Shown: positions 7,880-16,844 of the stretch, one piece after another
Layout: every line of letters starts with the position of its first letter
Numbering within the stretch: position 1 is the first letter of the stretch
NCBI GenBank assembly: GCA_947525975.1
Contig: CANNVE010000009.1
Span: 1 to 64,000, forward strand
Direction: 5' to 3'
Source of the DNA: an uncultured Muribaculaceae bacterium
Lineage (GTDB): Bacteria; Bacteroidota; Bacteroidia; Bacteroidales; Muribaculaceae
Length of the DNA: 64,000 bases
Notes under the pieces: model-generated
Databases searched by the model: none
Told to the model about the DNA's origin: nothing
What the model saw: only the letters and a program-made list of their open reading frames with translations
Program-made: the position numbers and the translations under genes

Positions 7880-9076
7880 ATGGACAAAAAGATACTGCCC
7901 GCCGCAAGAGTGGGAGAAATACAAGAATACTATTTTTCGAGAAAACTCAAGGAGGTGGCGGCCCTCAACGCTGCCGGAGCCGACATCATATCGCTCGGAA
8001 TAGGAGGCCCCGACCTGCCGCCTGCGCCCGACGCGATAGAGACGCTTTGCTCCGAAGCACGCAAGCCCGATGCCCACAGCTACCAGCCATTCACCGGCCT
8101 GCCCGAACTGCGCAGGGCATACGCCGACTGGTACGCCCGGAAATACCACGTAAGCCTCAACCCCGCCACCGAGCTGCAGCCGCTCATAGGCTCAAAAGAA
8201 GCCATACTGCACATCTCCCTAACTTTTCTCAATCCGGGCGACGGAGTGCTTGTGCCCAACCCCGGATACATCACCTACACCTCTGCTTCAAAGCTGGCCA
8301 TGGCCGAGATATTCACCTACGATCTTAAGCCCGAAAATGACTGGCAGCCTGATTTCGATGCGCTTGAGAGCCTGCCGCTCGACAAGATAAAACTGATGTG
8401 GATCAACTATCCGCACATGCCCACCGGCGCACCGGCGCGCATGGAGACATTTGAGCGAGCCGTGGCCTTCGCCCGGAAGCACGGCATAGTGCTGGTCAAC
8501 GACAATCCCTACAGCTTCATCCTCAACGACACGCCTGCCTCGCTGCTGCAAGTGCCCGGGGCAATCGACGTGGCCATGGAGCTCAATTCCCTGAGCAAGA
8601 GCCATAACATGGCAGGATGGCGCATGGGCATGGTGGCCTCAAACCCGCAATTTATATCATGGCTGATAAAGGTGAAGAGCAATGTCGATTCAGGCCAGTT
8701 CAAGCCTATGATGCTGGCCGCCGCAAAAGCCCTGTCGGCGCCCGACTCATGGTATGAGGGCATCAACGCCCTATACGCCGGGCGCCGCAAAGTGGCCGAA
8801 GAAATAATGCTCGCTTTGGGATGCGAATTCGACCCCGCCCAGCGAGGGCTATTCCTTTGGGGACGGATACCCGACCATGAAGAGAGCGCCGAGGCCCTTT
8901 GCGACCGCATGCTCCGCGAGGCAAGGGTGTTCATCACGCCGGGATTCATATTCGGCAGCAACGGCGACCGCTATGTGCGCATTTCGCTTTGCGCTCCCGC
9001 CGAAAGGCTTAAGGCCGCCCTTGAGAGAATCAACAAATCACAAACACACACGCTAACAAACAACAACGATGACTGA
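7880..9076 (+). CDS. Class I/II PLP aminotransferase, aromatic or prephenate type
   Basis: 398 residues of fold-type I aminotransferase. The PLP-binding Lys240 lies in SLSKSHNMAGWRMG. The cofactor Asp lies in VNDNPYSF (Asp208), and the substrate-phosphate loop is PLIGSKEAI. Being the second gene of a Tyr/Phe operon, it probably transaminates phenylpyruvate and hydroxyphenylpyruvate, or prephenate. The sequence alone does not exclude an aspartate or LL-diaminopimelate type. Its end overlaps the next start by 8 bp, so translation is coupled. Confidence 0.9.
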   Translation: MDKKILPAARVGEIQEYYFSRKLKEVAALNAAGADIISLGIGGPDLPPAPDAIETLCSEARKPDAHSYQPFTGLPELRRAYADWYARKYHVSLNPATELQPLIGSKEAILHISLTFLNPGDGVLVPNPGYITYTSASKLAMAEIFTYDLKPENDWQPDFDALESLPLDKIKLMWINYPHMPTGAPARMETFERAVAFARKHGIVLVNDNPYSFILNDTPASLLQVPGAIDVAMELNSLSKSHNMAGWRMGMVASNPQFISWLIKVKSNVDSGQFKPMMLAAAKALSAPDSWYEGINALYAGRRKVAEEIMLALGCEFDPAQRGLFLWGRIPDHEESAEALCDRMLREARVFITPGFIFGSNGDRYVRISLCAPAERLKAALERINKSQTHTLTNNNDD

Positions 9077-10133
9077 CCTCCAACCCATATTTCCCCTCGA
9101 CAAGCCCGTGATCATAGCCGGCCCATGCAGCGCCGAGACCGAAGAACAAGTGATGGAAACCGCCCGCGGGCTCGCCGCCAACGGCATAAAGATATTCCGC
9201 GCCGGCATCTGGAAACCCCGCACCAAGCCCGGCGGCTTTGAGGGCGTGGGCGAAGCCGGCCTCCCCTGGCTCACCCGCGTGAAGGATGAGACCGGCATGC
9301 GCATAGCCACCGAGGTGGCCACTCGCGCCCATGTGCTCTCGGCCATCGAAGCCGGAATGGACCTGCTTTGGATCGGCGCCCGCACCTCGGCCAATCCGTT
9401 TGCCATGCAAGAGGTGGCCGATGCCATAGCCGAAAGCGGCAAAGACGTGGCTGTGCTGGTGAAGAATCCCGTGAATCCCGACCTTGAGCTTTGGATCGGC
9501 GCCCTGCAGCGCATATACAATGCCGGAGTGCGACGCCTCGGAGCCATACACCGCGGCTTCAGCGCCTATGGAAAGCACCTCTACCGAAATGTGCCGCAAT
9601 GGCGCATACCTATAGAATTGCGTCGCCGCTATCCCGACCTGCCCATCATCTGCGACCCAAGCCACATAGGCGGAAAGCGTGAGCTCGTGGGTCCGCTGTC
9701 GCAGCAGGCGCTCGACATGGGATTTGACGGCCTCATCATCGAGAGCCACTGCAACCCCGACTGCGCCCTGAGCGACAAAAGCCAGCAGGTCACGCCCGAA
9801 GTGCTCAATTATCTGCTCGACACCATCGTGGTGCGCGACACCACCGCGTCGACCGAAAATCTCGCCCTGCTGCGCCATGAGATCGACCGCATCGACAACG
9901 ACCTTGTGGAGCTGCTGGCAAAGCGCATGGAGGTGTCGCGCGACATCGGCCAATACAAGAAGGAGCACCGCATGCCCATCCTGCAGGCGCAGCGATATGA
10001 CACAATCCTCAGCTCGCGTGTGAAGCAAGGCCAGCAGATGGACATGAGCGGCGAATTCATGCGCACCGTCTTCTCGGCCATCCACGAGGAGTCAGTGCGC
10101 CAGCAAATCGAAATCTTCAATTCACGGATATGA
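9069..10133 (+). CDS. Bifunctional DAHP synthase / chorismate mutase
   Basis: 354 residues. The N-terminal part (about 10-255) is a type I-beta 3-deoxy-7-phosphoheptulonate synthase, the entry to the shikimate pathway, with GPCSAE, KPRTKPGGFEG and DPSHIGGKRE. The C-terminal part (about 262-350, starting LLRHEIDRIDNDLVELLAKR) is an AroQ-type chorismate mutase making prephenate. Putting both the first and the branch-point enzymes in one chain, next to the enzymes that use prephenate, lets prephenate or its products regulate entry into the pathway. It overlaps the upstream gene by 8 bp and the downstream gene by 4 bp (ATGA). Confidence 0.95.
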   Translation: MTDLQPIFPLDKPVIIAGPCSAETEEQVMETARGLAANGIKIFRAGIWKPRTKPGGFEGVGEAGLPWLTRVKDETGMRIATEVATRAHVLSAIEAGMDLLWIGARTSANPFAMQEVADAIAESGKDVAVLVKNPVNPDLELWIGALQRIYNAGVRRLGAIHRGFSAYGKHLYRNVPQWRIPIELRRRYPDLPIICDPSHIGGKRELVGPLSQQALDMGFDGLIIESHCNPDCALSDKSQQVTPEVLNYLLDTIVVRDTTASTENLALLRHEIDRIDNDLVELLAKRMEVSRDIGQYKKEHRMPILQAQRYDTILSSRVKQGQQMDMSGEFMRTVFSAIHEESVRQQIEIFNSRI

Positions 10134-10903
10134 AAATACTCATACTTGGGGCCGGGAAGATGGGGTCATTCTTCTGCGACGTGCTCTCATCAGACCACGA
10201 AGTGGCCATCTACGACATAAACCCGGAAAAACTGAAATTCACATTCGGCTGCCGGAGATTCTCAACGGAAGAAGAGGTCAAGGAATTCGCTCCCGAGCTC
10301 GTAATCAATGCCGCCACTGTCAAATACACGCTTTCGGCCTTCCGCTGGGTGCTCCCTCTCGTGCCCCCGGGCTGCATACTCAGCGACATCGCGTCGGTCA
10401 AGACCGGATTGCCCGAATTCTACGCCGCTTGCGGGCATCCTTTCGCATCGACCCATCCGATGTTCGGCCCCACATTCGCCTCCTTGAGCAATCTGGCCAA
10501 CGAAAACGCCATCATCATCTCCGAGGGCGACCATCTGGGTCGCATCTTCTTCCGCGATCTCTACAGCCGTCTCGGCCTGCACATAGAGGAGTACACCTTC
10601 GCCCGCCACGACGAGACGATAGCCTACTCCCTGTCGATTCCCTTCGCGGCCACCCTCGCGTTTGCAGGAGTCATGAAGAAGCAAGACGCCCCCGGCACCA
10701 CATTCAAGCGCCACATGGCCATAGCCAAAGGCCTGATGGGCGAAGACGACTACCTGCTGAGCGAAATCCTCTTCAATCCCAATACGCCTAAGCAACTTGC
10801 CCTGATACAAGAGAAGCTGGCGCGCCTGCAGCAGATAGTCGAGGCCCATGATTCCGAAGCCATGCAAGCCTACCTGGCCGAAGTGCGCAAAAACCTCGAC
10901 TGA
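10130..10903 (+). CDS. tyrA: Prephenate dehydrogenase
   Basis: Oxidises prephenate to 4-hydroxyphenylpyruvate for tyrosine. 257 residues, beginning with the Rossmann motif MKILILGAGKMGSFF. A prephenate-binding segment, FASTHPMFGP, lies in the middle and a helical dimerisation part follows. No ACT domain is present, so it is a short form. It starts on the last bases of the DAHP synthase gene and is the final gene of the attenuator-controlled operon, closed by a strong hairpin. Confidence 0.93.
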   Translation: MKILILGAGKMGSFFCDVLSSDHEVAIYDINPEKLKFTFGCRRFSTEEEVKEFAPELVINAATVKYTLSAFRWVLPLVPPGCILSDIASVKTGLPEFYAACGHPFASTHPMFGPTFASLSNLANENAIIISEGDHLGRIFFRDLYSRLGLHIEEYTFARHDETIAYSLSIPFAATLAFAGVMKKQDAPGTTFKRHMAIAKGLMGEDDYLLSEILFNPNTPKQLALIQEKLARLQQIVEAHDSEAMQAYLAEVRKNLD

Positions 10904-10928
10904 CCTCCCTACCCTGAACTATAATATT

Positions 10929-10968
10929 GAACCGATACAGTGAGTCAAACCCACTGTATCGGTTCTTT
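10929..10968 (+). terminator. Terminator of the Tyr/Phe operon
   Basis: A perfect 14-bp stem (GAACCGATACAGTG with 10952-10965) followed by TTTG. It separates the operon from the convergent toxin-antitoxin unit. Confidence 0.85.
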
Positions 10969-10979
10969 GTCAAGAGTTT

Positions 10980-11537
10980 CTAATCAGGCAAAAGCAGTGA
11001 TGCAAGGTCAAAGTACATAACCCTTGTACGCTTATCCTCATCATCATTGTTGAGAAACTGATAATTATTCTTAATGTAAAAAGGTATTGCTTCAACATAA
11101 GCGTCTACCGTAACAAAACGGCAACCGGATTTATTATCGACAATGAAGTAATCTTCAATAAATTCCAATAAATATGTTCCAATAGATTGGTGTTGAGCAG
11201 ACTTAGTAATTGCCAAACGACCTATCTTTATGGCCGGATAACTCCTAAACCTTTTTTCGTTGACAAATTTATGCTTTCTGAATCGGTTGAATTCAGTCTT
11301 GCTTTCAAAATCAGATATGGATATTTTATCATTAGACAGGCTGAAGTATGCCAATACTTCAGCAGAATCTTTATCTTCGACCACATAGGTCACAGACAAC
11401 AACGCATCACGATAAAGACAAGCTTCATTTAATATGAAGTCGTTTAAATCGTCATCATGACAGTCGAATGCACTGACCCTATCCCCAATATTAAGCCGAC
11501 GCACTCTACATTTTTCCTGAAATTCTTCTCTGGTCAT
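10980..11537 (-). CDS. GNAT-family acetyltransferase, probable toxin
   Basis: 185 residues with a GNAT fold. The acetyl-CoA-binding region is RLAITKSAQHQSIGTYLLE, and the C-terminal pair VDAYVEAIPFYIKNNYQFL matches the GNAT toxins of the TacT/AtaT type, which acetylate charged tRNAs and block translation. The N-terminal FDCHDDDLNDFI phrase is also usual in that group. A 50-codon gene ends 5 bp upstream on the same strand and has the size of its antitoxin. Codon usage is much more AT-rich than in the flanking operon, which suggests transfer. Toxic activity is inferred, not shown. Confidence 0.8.
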   Translation of the reverse strand: MTREEFQEKCRVRRLNIGDRVSAFDCHDDDLNDFILNEACLYRDALLSVTYVVEDKDSAEVLAYFSLSNDKISISDFESKTEFNRFRKHKFVNEKRFRSYPAIKIGRLAITKSAQHQSIGTYLLEFIEDYFIVDNKSGCRFVTVDAYVEAIPFYIKNNYQFLNNDDEDKRTRVMYFDLASLLLPD

Positions 11538-11542
11538 TTATC

Positions 11543-11695
11543 TTAATTTACCATCATCTTCATGACAGTTTCGTAAGACTTCCGGATTTGAGCACGTTTT
11601 TCAGAGGATACCTTGGGAGGATTCTGCATACGTTTCTCAAATCGCTTGGCATCCGAACCAAAGAGAATAGGTGTTTCTTTAATAGGTCTTGCCAT
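11543..11695 (-). CDS. Small antitoxin-like protein (50 aa)
   Basis: ATG at 11695-11693, TAA at 11545-11543. The product starts MARPIKETPILFGSDAKRF, is highly basic and ends MKMMVN. It precedes the GNAT gene by 5 bp in the same direction, the normal antitoxin-first order of type II modules. Small basic proteins with a MARPIKETP start next to GNAT genes are familiar in Bacteroidota, though I cannot confirm this by search. It has its own TAATTTTG promoter box at 11722-11729. Confidence 0.75.
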   Translation of the reverse strand: MARPIKETPILFGSDAKRFEKRMQNPPKVSSEKRAQIRKSYETVMKMMVN

Positions 11696-11721
11696 ATTTC
11701 AGTGATGTTAGTTATTGATTA

Positions 11722-11729
11722 CAAAATTA
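11722..11729 (-). promoter_or_regulatory. -7 box of the toxin-antitoxin unit
   Basis: On the minus strand this reads TAATTTTG, a full match to the Bacteroidota -7 consensus, 27 bp before the antitoxin start. The surroundings are very AT-rich. Confidence 0.6.
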
Positions 11730-11779
11730 CAAAAATAATTTGACATTTGTATTTTAGCATAACAATTTTTTGATAGACG

Positions 11780-11813
11780 CAAGGCGATGCACCGATTTTG
11801 GAGCATCGCCTTG
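11780..11813 (-). terminator. Hairpin terminator after the lipoprotein gene
   Basis: An 11-bp perfect stem (CAAGGCGATGC and its complement) with a 12-nt loop, between two minus-strand units. There is no T-run directly after it on the minus strand, so its efficiency is uncertain. Confidence 0.6.
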
Positions 11814-11859
11814 TGTGGTTTATGTCGGGCCGCTTCTTGGCGGCGGGTTGCTGTGGGGG

Positions 11860-12339
11860 TTATCGATCGAGGTGAGTCAGTTTTGTGATAGTGGGCGAAT
11901 CAGGATTTGACGGAATCTCATCGGCCGATGCCACAACTTTCACGGGATATGACAGCACAGCTGAGGCGATCGACTTGTCGACGGCAAGCACTGTGCAGGT
12001 GATGTCGATGCTGTGATCACCCACGGGAGTCTGGTCAGAGGTGGGGAAGGTCATGCTGAAAGGCGAGAAGACTGCGGGGGCATAGTAATATCCGTCCCAA
12101 TAGTAGTTGACGTTGGTGATTCCGGCGCCCTTGCCGCTCTCATTGTTCTCGACGTTGATCGAAGCCACTTGCAGGGTATCGCCCTGAGCCACGTAGATGA
12201 CACCATCCACCACCGTGCCCTTGTCTACGGTGAGCGAAATATTCACATCAGGAAGATCGTCATCGTCGTTACACGAAGCGAACGCCACGGCCATCACCGG
12301 GAGGATGGCCAGGATGAGGAGGTAGTACCACTTTTTCAT
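11860..12339 (-). CDS. Hypothetical lipoprotein
   Basis: 159 residues. A signal peptide ends in a lipobox (VAFASC, Cys about 23) followed by the acidic run NDDDD, a typical Bacteroidota lipoprotein export signal to the surface. The remainder looks like one beta-sandwich domain (TVVDGVIYVAQGDTLQVASI). No family recognised. It stands alone between two hairpins. Confidence 0.7.
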   Translation of the reverse strand: MKKWYYLLILAILPVMAVAFASCNDDDDLPDVNISLTVDKGTVVDGVIYVAQGDTLQVASINVENNESGKGAGITNVNYYWDGYYYAPAVFSPFSMTFPTSDQTPVGDHSIDITCTVLAVDKSIASAVLSYPVKVVASADEIPSNPDSPTITKLTHLDR

Positions 12340-12397
12340 AATAAAGGTTTTTTGATTTGTGTGTGTTTAATAAATAGTTTTTAGTGTTTTAAGATAA

Positions 12398-12435
12398 AAC
12401 GCGCCGACGCCCGAAAGGTTGGGCGCCGGCGCGTT
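12398..12435 (-). terminator. Strong hairpin terminator after the M16 gene
   Basis: A 15-bp GC-rich stem (AACGCGCCGACGCCC against GGGCGCCGGCGCGTT, one mismatch) with an 8-nt loop, flanked by A-runs on the plus strand (TTTT on the minus strand). Confidence 0.8.
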
Positions 12436-12463
12436 AAAAAAGTTAAATTTCCGCATTCCGCAT

Positions 12464-13747
12464 TCAGCATTCCACCTGCCCCGCCACGGCTATGCGCATC
12501 TGCGAGGGGTCGAGATATCGGCGCGCCATGGCCATTATGGTGTCAGCGTCAATCTCCCTGGCAAAGCGCACCTGCTTGGCGAAGTAATCAGCCGGCAGGC
12601 CCACGAGTTCGCGGGTGCGGTAATAGTCCATGATCGAGAACGGACTGTCGACAGTCTCCATCAGCGATGCCTGTATGTGCAGCCTCAGCCTCTGCAACTC
12701 GGCGTCAGGCATGCGCTCGCCTGCCAAGCGCTCCATCTCCACGGCAGTCTCGCGGATCACAGGCTCTACATATTCGTTGGCGCACTGGGCCTTGATTATG
12801 ACATAGCTGCCCTCGGGAGTGCCGTAAAGAGCCGCGTGTATGCCGTAGGTGTATCCTTTCTCCTCGCGTATGTTGCGCATCAGACGGCTTCCGAAGTACC
12901 CCCCAAGAGCCATCACCGCAAAGCGCAGCGGTATATAGTCAGGGTGAGAGCGGAGCACAGCCGGAATGGCTATGCTCACGGCGCTCTGCAACGCGCCGGG
13001 CTGATTGACCTTTACAGTCTGCGGAGGCATAGCCTCGAACGGCACAACCTCCACCTCGCATGCAGGTCGCCGGCACGACATCTGCCCGAGAAAGGCCTTG
13101 ACATCCGCCCGCACTGACTCAGTCAGGCGCCCGCTCAAAAACGCCTTGCAGGCGGCCCCTGTATAGACCTTTTCATGGAAATCGACAAGCGAAGCCCGGG
13201 TGACACTCTCGAAATCCTCAGTCGATATCTCCCTGGCCATCGGATGGTCGGCGCCCATGATCAGCGGCGCGAGCGCGTTGCGAGAGAGAGTGGCCACCTT
13301 CGAAAGGCTCTGCAGATGCTGCTTGGCCTTGATCTCAAGATGCATGGCCATCGCGTCGGCAGGGAAATCAGGACGCTCGACTATGGCACTGAGCGTGGGG
13401 GCCAGCCCCCCGGCGAGAGAATTGACGCATGTGAGCGAGAGCAGCGAATGATGGCTGTTGGCCTCCGCGCGCAGAATAGCGCCCCTGAAGTCGAGCCTCT
13501 CGGCTATCTCCGCACCGCTCATGCCGCCCGCGCCCTCTGTGAGCATCGACGAGCACATGGCGGCCACCACGCGGTTGGAAGCCTCGAACTCTCCGCCTTT
13601 CCAGGTTAGAAACAACTGATTGACATCAATATCGCCCGAATCGAGCGTATACAGCGTGACCCCTCCCGGCAGTATTTCCTTGTCGAGGCGAGGCAATTCG
13701 ATTTGTCCTATGGGATATGTGGCCGGAGCCACAGCGCGGTCTATCAT
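12464..13747 (-). CDS. M16-family peptidase homologue lacking the zinc site
   Basis: 427 residues with the two-domain M16 fold. The position of the zinc-binding HxxEH reads AAMCSSMLTEGAGG, so the metal ligands are missing. The C-terminal half keeps the substrate-binding R/Y motif (FGSRLMRNIREEKGYTYGI). This is the pattern of the inactive partner in a heterodimeric M16B peptidase, where the other subunit carries HxxEH. No such partner is in this window. The ORF has no signal peptide. It is divergent from a TonB receptor with about 140 bp between the starts. Confidence 0.85.
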   Translation of the reverse strand: MIDRAVAPATYPIGQIELPRLDKEILPGGVTLYTLDSGDIDVNQLFLTWKGGEFEASNRVVAAMCSSMLTEGAGGMSGAEIAERLDFRGAILRAEANSHHSLLSLTCVNSLAGGLAPTLSAIVERPDFPADAMAMHLEIKAKQHLQSLSKVATLSRNALAPLIMGADHPMAREISTEDFESVTRASLVDFHEKVYTGAACKAFLSGRLTESVRADVKAFLGQMSCRRPACEVEVVPFEAMPPQTVKVNQPGALQSAVSIAIPAVLRSHPDYIPLRFAVMALGGYFGSRLMRNIREEKGYTYGIHAALYGTPEGSYVIIKAQCANEYVEPVIRETAVEMERLAGERMPDAELQRLRLHIQASLMETVDSPFSIMDYYRTRELVGLPADYFAKQVRFAREIDADTIMAMARRYLDPSQMRIAVAGQVEC

Positions 13748-13884
13748 GATACTGAATTATTAGCGATGTTTTCGGTCGGAATAGAAATTCCATTGCAAAT
13801 TTAACGATTTTAGACCAATGGCGGCCAAAAGCCATGCAATTATTTCGGCAAAATGACGTTAATAGTATGTTATATCCGATCATT

Positions 13885-16311
13885 ATGAACGCAATAAGCA
13901 AGACCATCATATCTGCCGTTATGGCCCTGACGTCGGCCTTCGCGTCGATGGCTGCCCCTGTGGTGATACACGGAAAGGTGACTCAGGAAGAAAACGAGCC
14001 TCTTGAGTTTGTCACCATAAGCATTCCCGGCACCACCATAGGCGCCATGAGCGGCCTTGACGGCACATACAGCCTCACTGCTCCCGAAGCCGATACCATC
14101 AGAGTGACTTTCACCTGCATAGGCTATCAGCAAGCCACCCGCAGGCTCATTGACCCTAAAGGCGACATCACCCTCAACGTGAAGATGACCCCTACGACAA
14201 TGGAACTGCAAGGGGTGGAGGTGACTGACATACGCAAACAGACCGACCAGATGCAGCAGCTCGACGCATCTGACTATCGCCTCGCCCCCGACGTGAGCGG
14301 CGGCAGCGTAGAGGGCCTGCTCACCACGCAGGCCGGAGTGACATCAGGCAACGAACTGTCATCGCAATATTCGGTGAGAGGCGGGTCGTATGACGAAAAC
14401 AGTGTGCAGATCAACGGCATAGAGGTCTATCGTCCACAACTCGTCACTTCCGGCCAACAGGAGGGCCTGTCGATCATCAACCCCGACATGGTGGGCAGCG
14501 TCAACTTCTCCACAGGCGGATTTCCGGCGCAGTACGGCGACCGCATGTCATCGGCCCTCGACATCACCTATCGCGAGCCTGATAAATTTGAAGGCACCGC
14601 CGGCCTTTCGCTGATGGGAGGCAATCTCGCCATAGGCATGCATTCAGGCCTCTTCTCCATGCTCCACGGCGTGAGATACAAGAGCAATGCCTCGCTGCTG
14701 TCGTCGATGGAGGACAAAGGCGAATACGACCCGCGATATTTCGACTATCAGACATCGATGACATATCGCATCTCTGACAAAGTGAAAGCGTCGTTTCTGG
14801 GCAATATCAGCATCAATAACTACCGGTTTGTGCCTGCAAGCCGCCTCACAAGCTTCGGCACCGCATCTGACGCAAAGCAATTCAAGGTATACTTCGACGG
14901 ACAGGAAAAAGACCGCTTCGAGACATTTTTCGGTTCGCTCAACCTCACATACTCCCCCTCGCGCGCCCATAGCTACGCTCTTATAGTCTCTGGCTTCCAG
15001 ACCAACGAACTTGTGGCCTACGACATATCGGGCGAATATTGGCTCGACCAGGCCGGCACATCCGGCTCAGGATCGTCGGGCGGCATAATCGGAGGCGAAC
15101 TCGGGGTGGGGAAATACCACGAACACGCCCGCAACCGCCTTAAATCCACCGTAATGTCGGCGGCGCTGCGCGGCGCCCTCGGCATCAACAACCACAACAT
15201 CACCTACGGCGCGCAGATAAACCACGAGAAATTCTACGAGCGGTCACGCGAATGGGAATTGCATGATTCAGCCGGTTTCTCCCTCCCCCTGCATCCTGAC
15301 CAGCTGAAGGTGATATACAGCCAGCGCGCCGACCAGGACATGAGCACGACGCGAATTTCAGCGTTCGTGCAGGACACATACCGCCTCACCACCGATGCCG
15401 GATACTTCAACATCAACGGCGGCGTGAGGGTCAGTTACTGCGACTTCAACAAGGAGACGCTCGTGAGCCCGCGATTCAACATCGGATTCGTGCCGGAAAA
15501 GGCTCCGAGATGGGCTTTCCGCTTCGCCACGGGCCTCTACTATCAGGCGCCCTTCTACAAGGAATACCGCATGCCCGTCACCGATGCTGACGGCAACACC
15601 GTGATCAGGCTCAACGACAAACTGAAATCACAGCGCAGCTTCCAGTTCATACTCGGCGCCGACTATACGTTCCGCGCCTTCGACCGCCCCTTCAAGCTCT
15701 CGGGCGAGGCCTACTACAAGATACTCGGAAATCTGATCCCATACGAGATCGAAAACCTGAAAGTGGTGTACAGCGGCGAAAATTCATCGAAAGGATATGC
15801 CGCAGGCGTCGATTTCAAGCTCTTCGGTCAATTTGTGCCCGGGAGCGATTCGTGGGTGAGCTTCTCGCTGATGAAGACGAGCGAGGATCTCAACGGAGTG
15901 AAAGTGCCGCGGCCCACCGACCGCAGATACAGCTTCGCGGTCTTCTTCACCGACTATTTCCCAAAGATTCCCAAGCTGAAATTCAGCCTGAGGGGCATAT
16001 TCTCCGACGGACTTCCCACCACAGCCCCTCGCTCTACGCGCGACAAGGGATATTTCCGCGCACCGGCCTACAAGCGCGTCGACGCCGGCCTGTCATACGC
16101 CCTGCTCGCACCTGCGGCTGAAGGACAAAAGCGCGCCGGGATCGCCGGCGCGCTCAAGAGCGTGTGGTTAGGGGTCGATGTCTTCAACCTCCTCGACATA
16201 AGCAATGTGAGCGGATATTACTGGGTCACTGACGTCAACAACATCCAATATGCCGTGCCCAACTATCTGACACGGCGACAAATCAACGTGCGGCTGACGG
16301 TCGACTTCTGA
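13885..16311 (+). CDS. TonB-dependent outer-membrane receptor
   Basis: 808 residues from the ATG at 13885, which begins the signal peptide MNAISKTIISAVMALTSAFA; upstream in-frame ATGs (13834, 13867) add sequence without signal character. A CarboxypepD-like domain (about 27-110) is followed by a plug domain (SQYSVRGGSYDENSVQINGIEVYRP region) and a long 22-strand-type barrel ending in an aromatic residue (VNVRLTVDF-like end). It probably imports a substrate across the outer membrane. No SusD partner or other hint about the ligand is adjacent; family members of this build are often siderophore or peptide receptors. Confidence 0.88.
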   Translation: MNAISKTIISAVMALTSAFASMAAPVVIHGKVTQEENEPLEFVTISIPGTTIGAMSGLDGTYSLTAPEADTIRVTFTCIGYQQATRRLIDPKGDITLNVKMTPTTMELQGVEVTDIRKQTDQMQQLDASDYRLAPDVSGGSVEGLLTTQAGVTSGNELSSQYSVRGGSYDENSVQINGIEVYRPQLVTSGQQEGLSIINPDMVGSVNFSTGGFPAQYGDRMSSALDITYREPDKFEGTAGLSLMGGNLAIGMHSGLFSMLHGVRYKSNASLLSSMEDKGEYDPRYFDYQTSMTYRISDKVKASFLGNISINNYRFVPASRLTSFGTASDAKQFKVYFDGQEKDRFETFFGSLNLTYSPSRAHSYALIVSGFQTNELVAYDISGEYWLDQAGTSGSGSSGGIIGGELGVGKYHEHARNRLKSTVMSAALRGALGINNHNITYGAQINHEKFYERSREWELHDSAGFSLPLHPDQLKVIYSQRADQDMSTTRISAFVQDTYRLTTDAGYFNINGGVRVSYCDFNKETLVSPRFNIGFVPEKAPRWAFRFATGLYYQAPFYKEYRMPVTDADGNTVIRLNDKLKSQRSFQFILGADYTFRAFDRPFKLSGEAYYKILGNLIPYEIENLKVVYSGENSSKGYAAGVDFKLFGQFVPGSDSWVSFSLMKTSEDLNGVKVPRPTDRRYSFAVFFTDYFPKIPKLKFSLRGIFSDGLPTTAPRSTRDKGYFRAPAYKRVDAGLSYALLAPAAEGQKRAGIAGALKSVWLGVDVFNLLDISNVSGYYWVTDVNNIQYAVPNYLTRRQINVRLTVDF

Positions 16312-16323
16312 CCGCGCACCGCC

Positions 16324-16740
16324 CTAAAGCTTGGAGTACTCGACTTTCAGCTCAAACTTCTGTCCGGAATTGTTCTTGAACACAAGAATGAGGTTGGAAT
16401 GCGAGCTCTTGCAAAGGTTGATAACCTTGGCGCACTCGGGCGTCTCCTTCAGGAGCTTTACGAATGCGTCATAGATCTGGTCAGAATTCTCTTCGAGGTA
16501 CGCGAAATCGCTTTTTGTGAATTTGCCATTGAACGTAAACACCACATCAGGGTCTACATACCTTATTGATTCGGCAGTCATGCCATCTCCGACATCGTAG
16601 GGACATTCCTTATTGGCCTTCTTGATCATCGCCACGAGGGTCACTTTAGTGCCGGTGACGGAGCGATCGGGCTTTTGGGCAGAGGCGAACGTCATCACTG
16701 AGACGAGGAGCGCCACTATAATGAAACGCAGATTCTTCAT
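16324..16740 (-). CDS. Hypothetical exported protein
   Basis: 138 residues. A clear signal peptide (MKNLRFIIVALLVSVMTFASA) is followed by about 115 residues with two cysteines (NKECPYD, ETPECAK, plus INLCKSS) that could form disulfides. Family not recognised. It is convergent with the TonB receptor gene, 12 bp apart, and has a matching -7 box at 16778-16785. Confidence 0.7.
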   Translation of the reverse strand: MKNLRFIIVALLVSVMTFASAQKPDRSVTGTKVTLVAMIKKANKECPYDVGDGMTAESIRYVDPDVVFTFNGKFTKSDFAYLEENSDQIYDAFVKLLKETPECAKVINLCKSSHSNLILVFKNNSGQKFELKVEYSKL

Positions 16741-16777
16741 AATTCAGTTGTTTAACTATTTTTAATTTGATTTTTGA

Positions 16778-16785
16778 CAAAATTA
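16778..16785 (-). promoter_or_regulatory. -7 box for the exported hypothetical protein
   Basis: Reads TAATTTTG on the minus strand, 37 bp before the start codon. Confidence 0.5.
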
Positions 16786-16844
16786 GTGCTTTTTGCCCAT
16801 GAATCAAATAAAAATCAGTAATTTTTTGCGAAAGCCCGGAATTA

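Noticed and set aside
9030..10085. 351-codon minus-strand frame
   Set aside because: Exactly antisense to the DAHP synthase/chorismate mutase gene, whose motifs are unambiguous.
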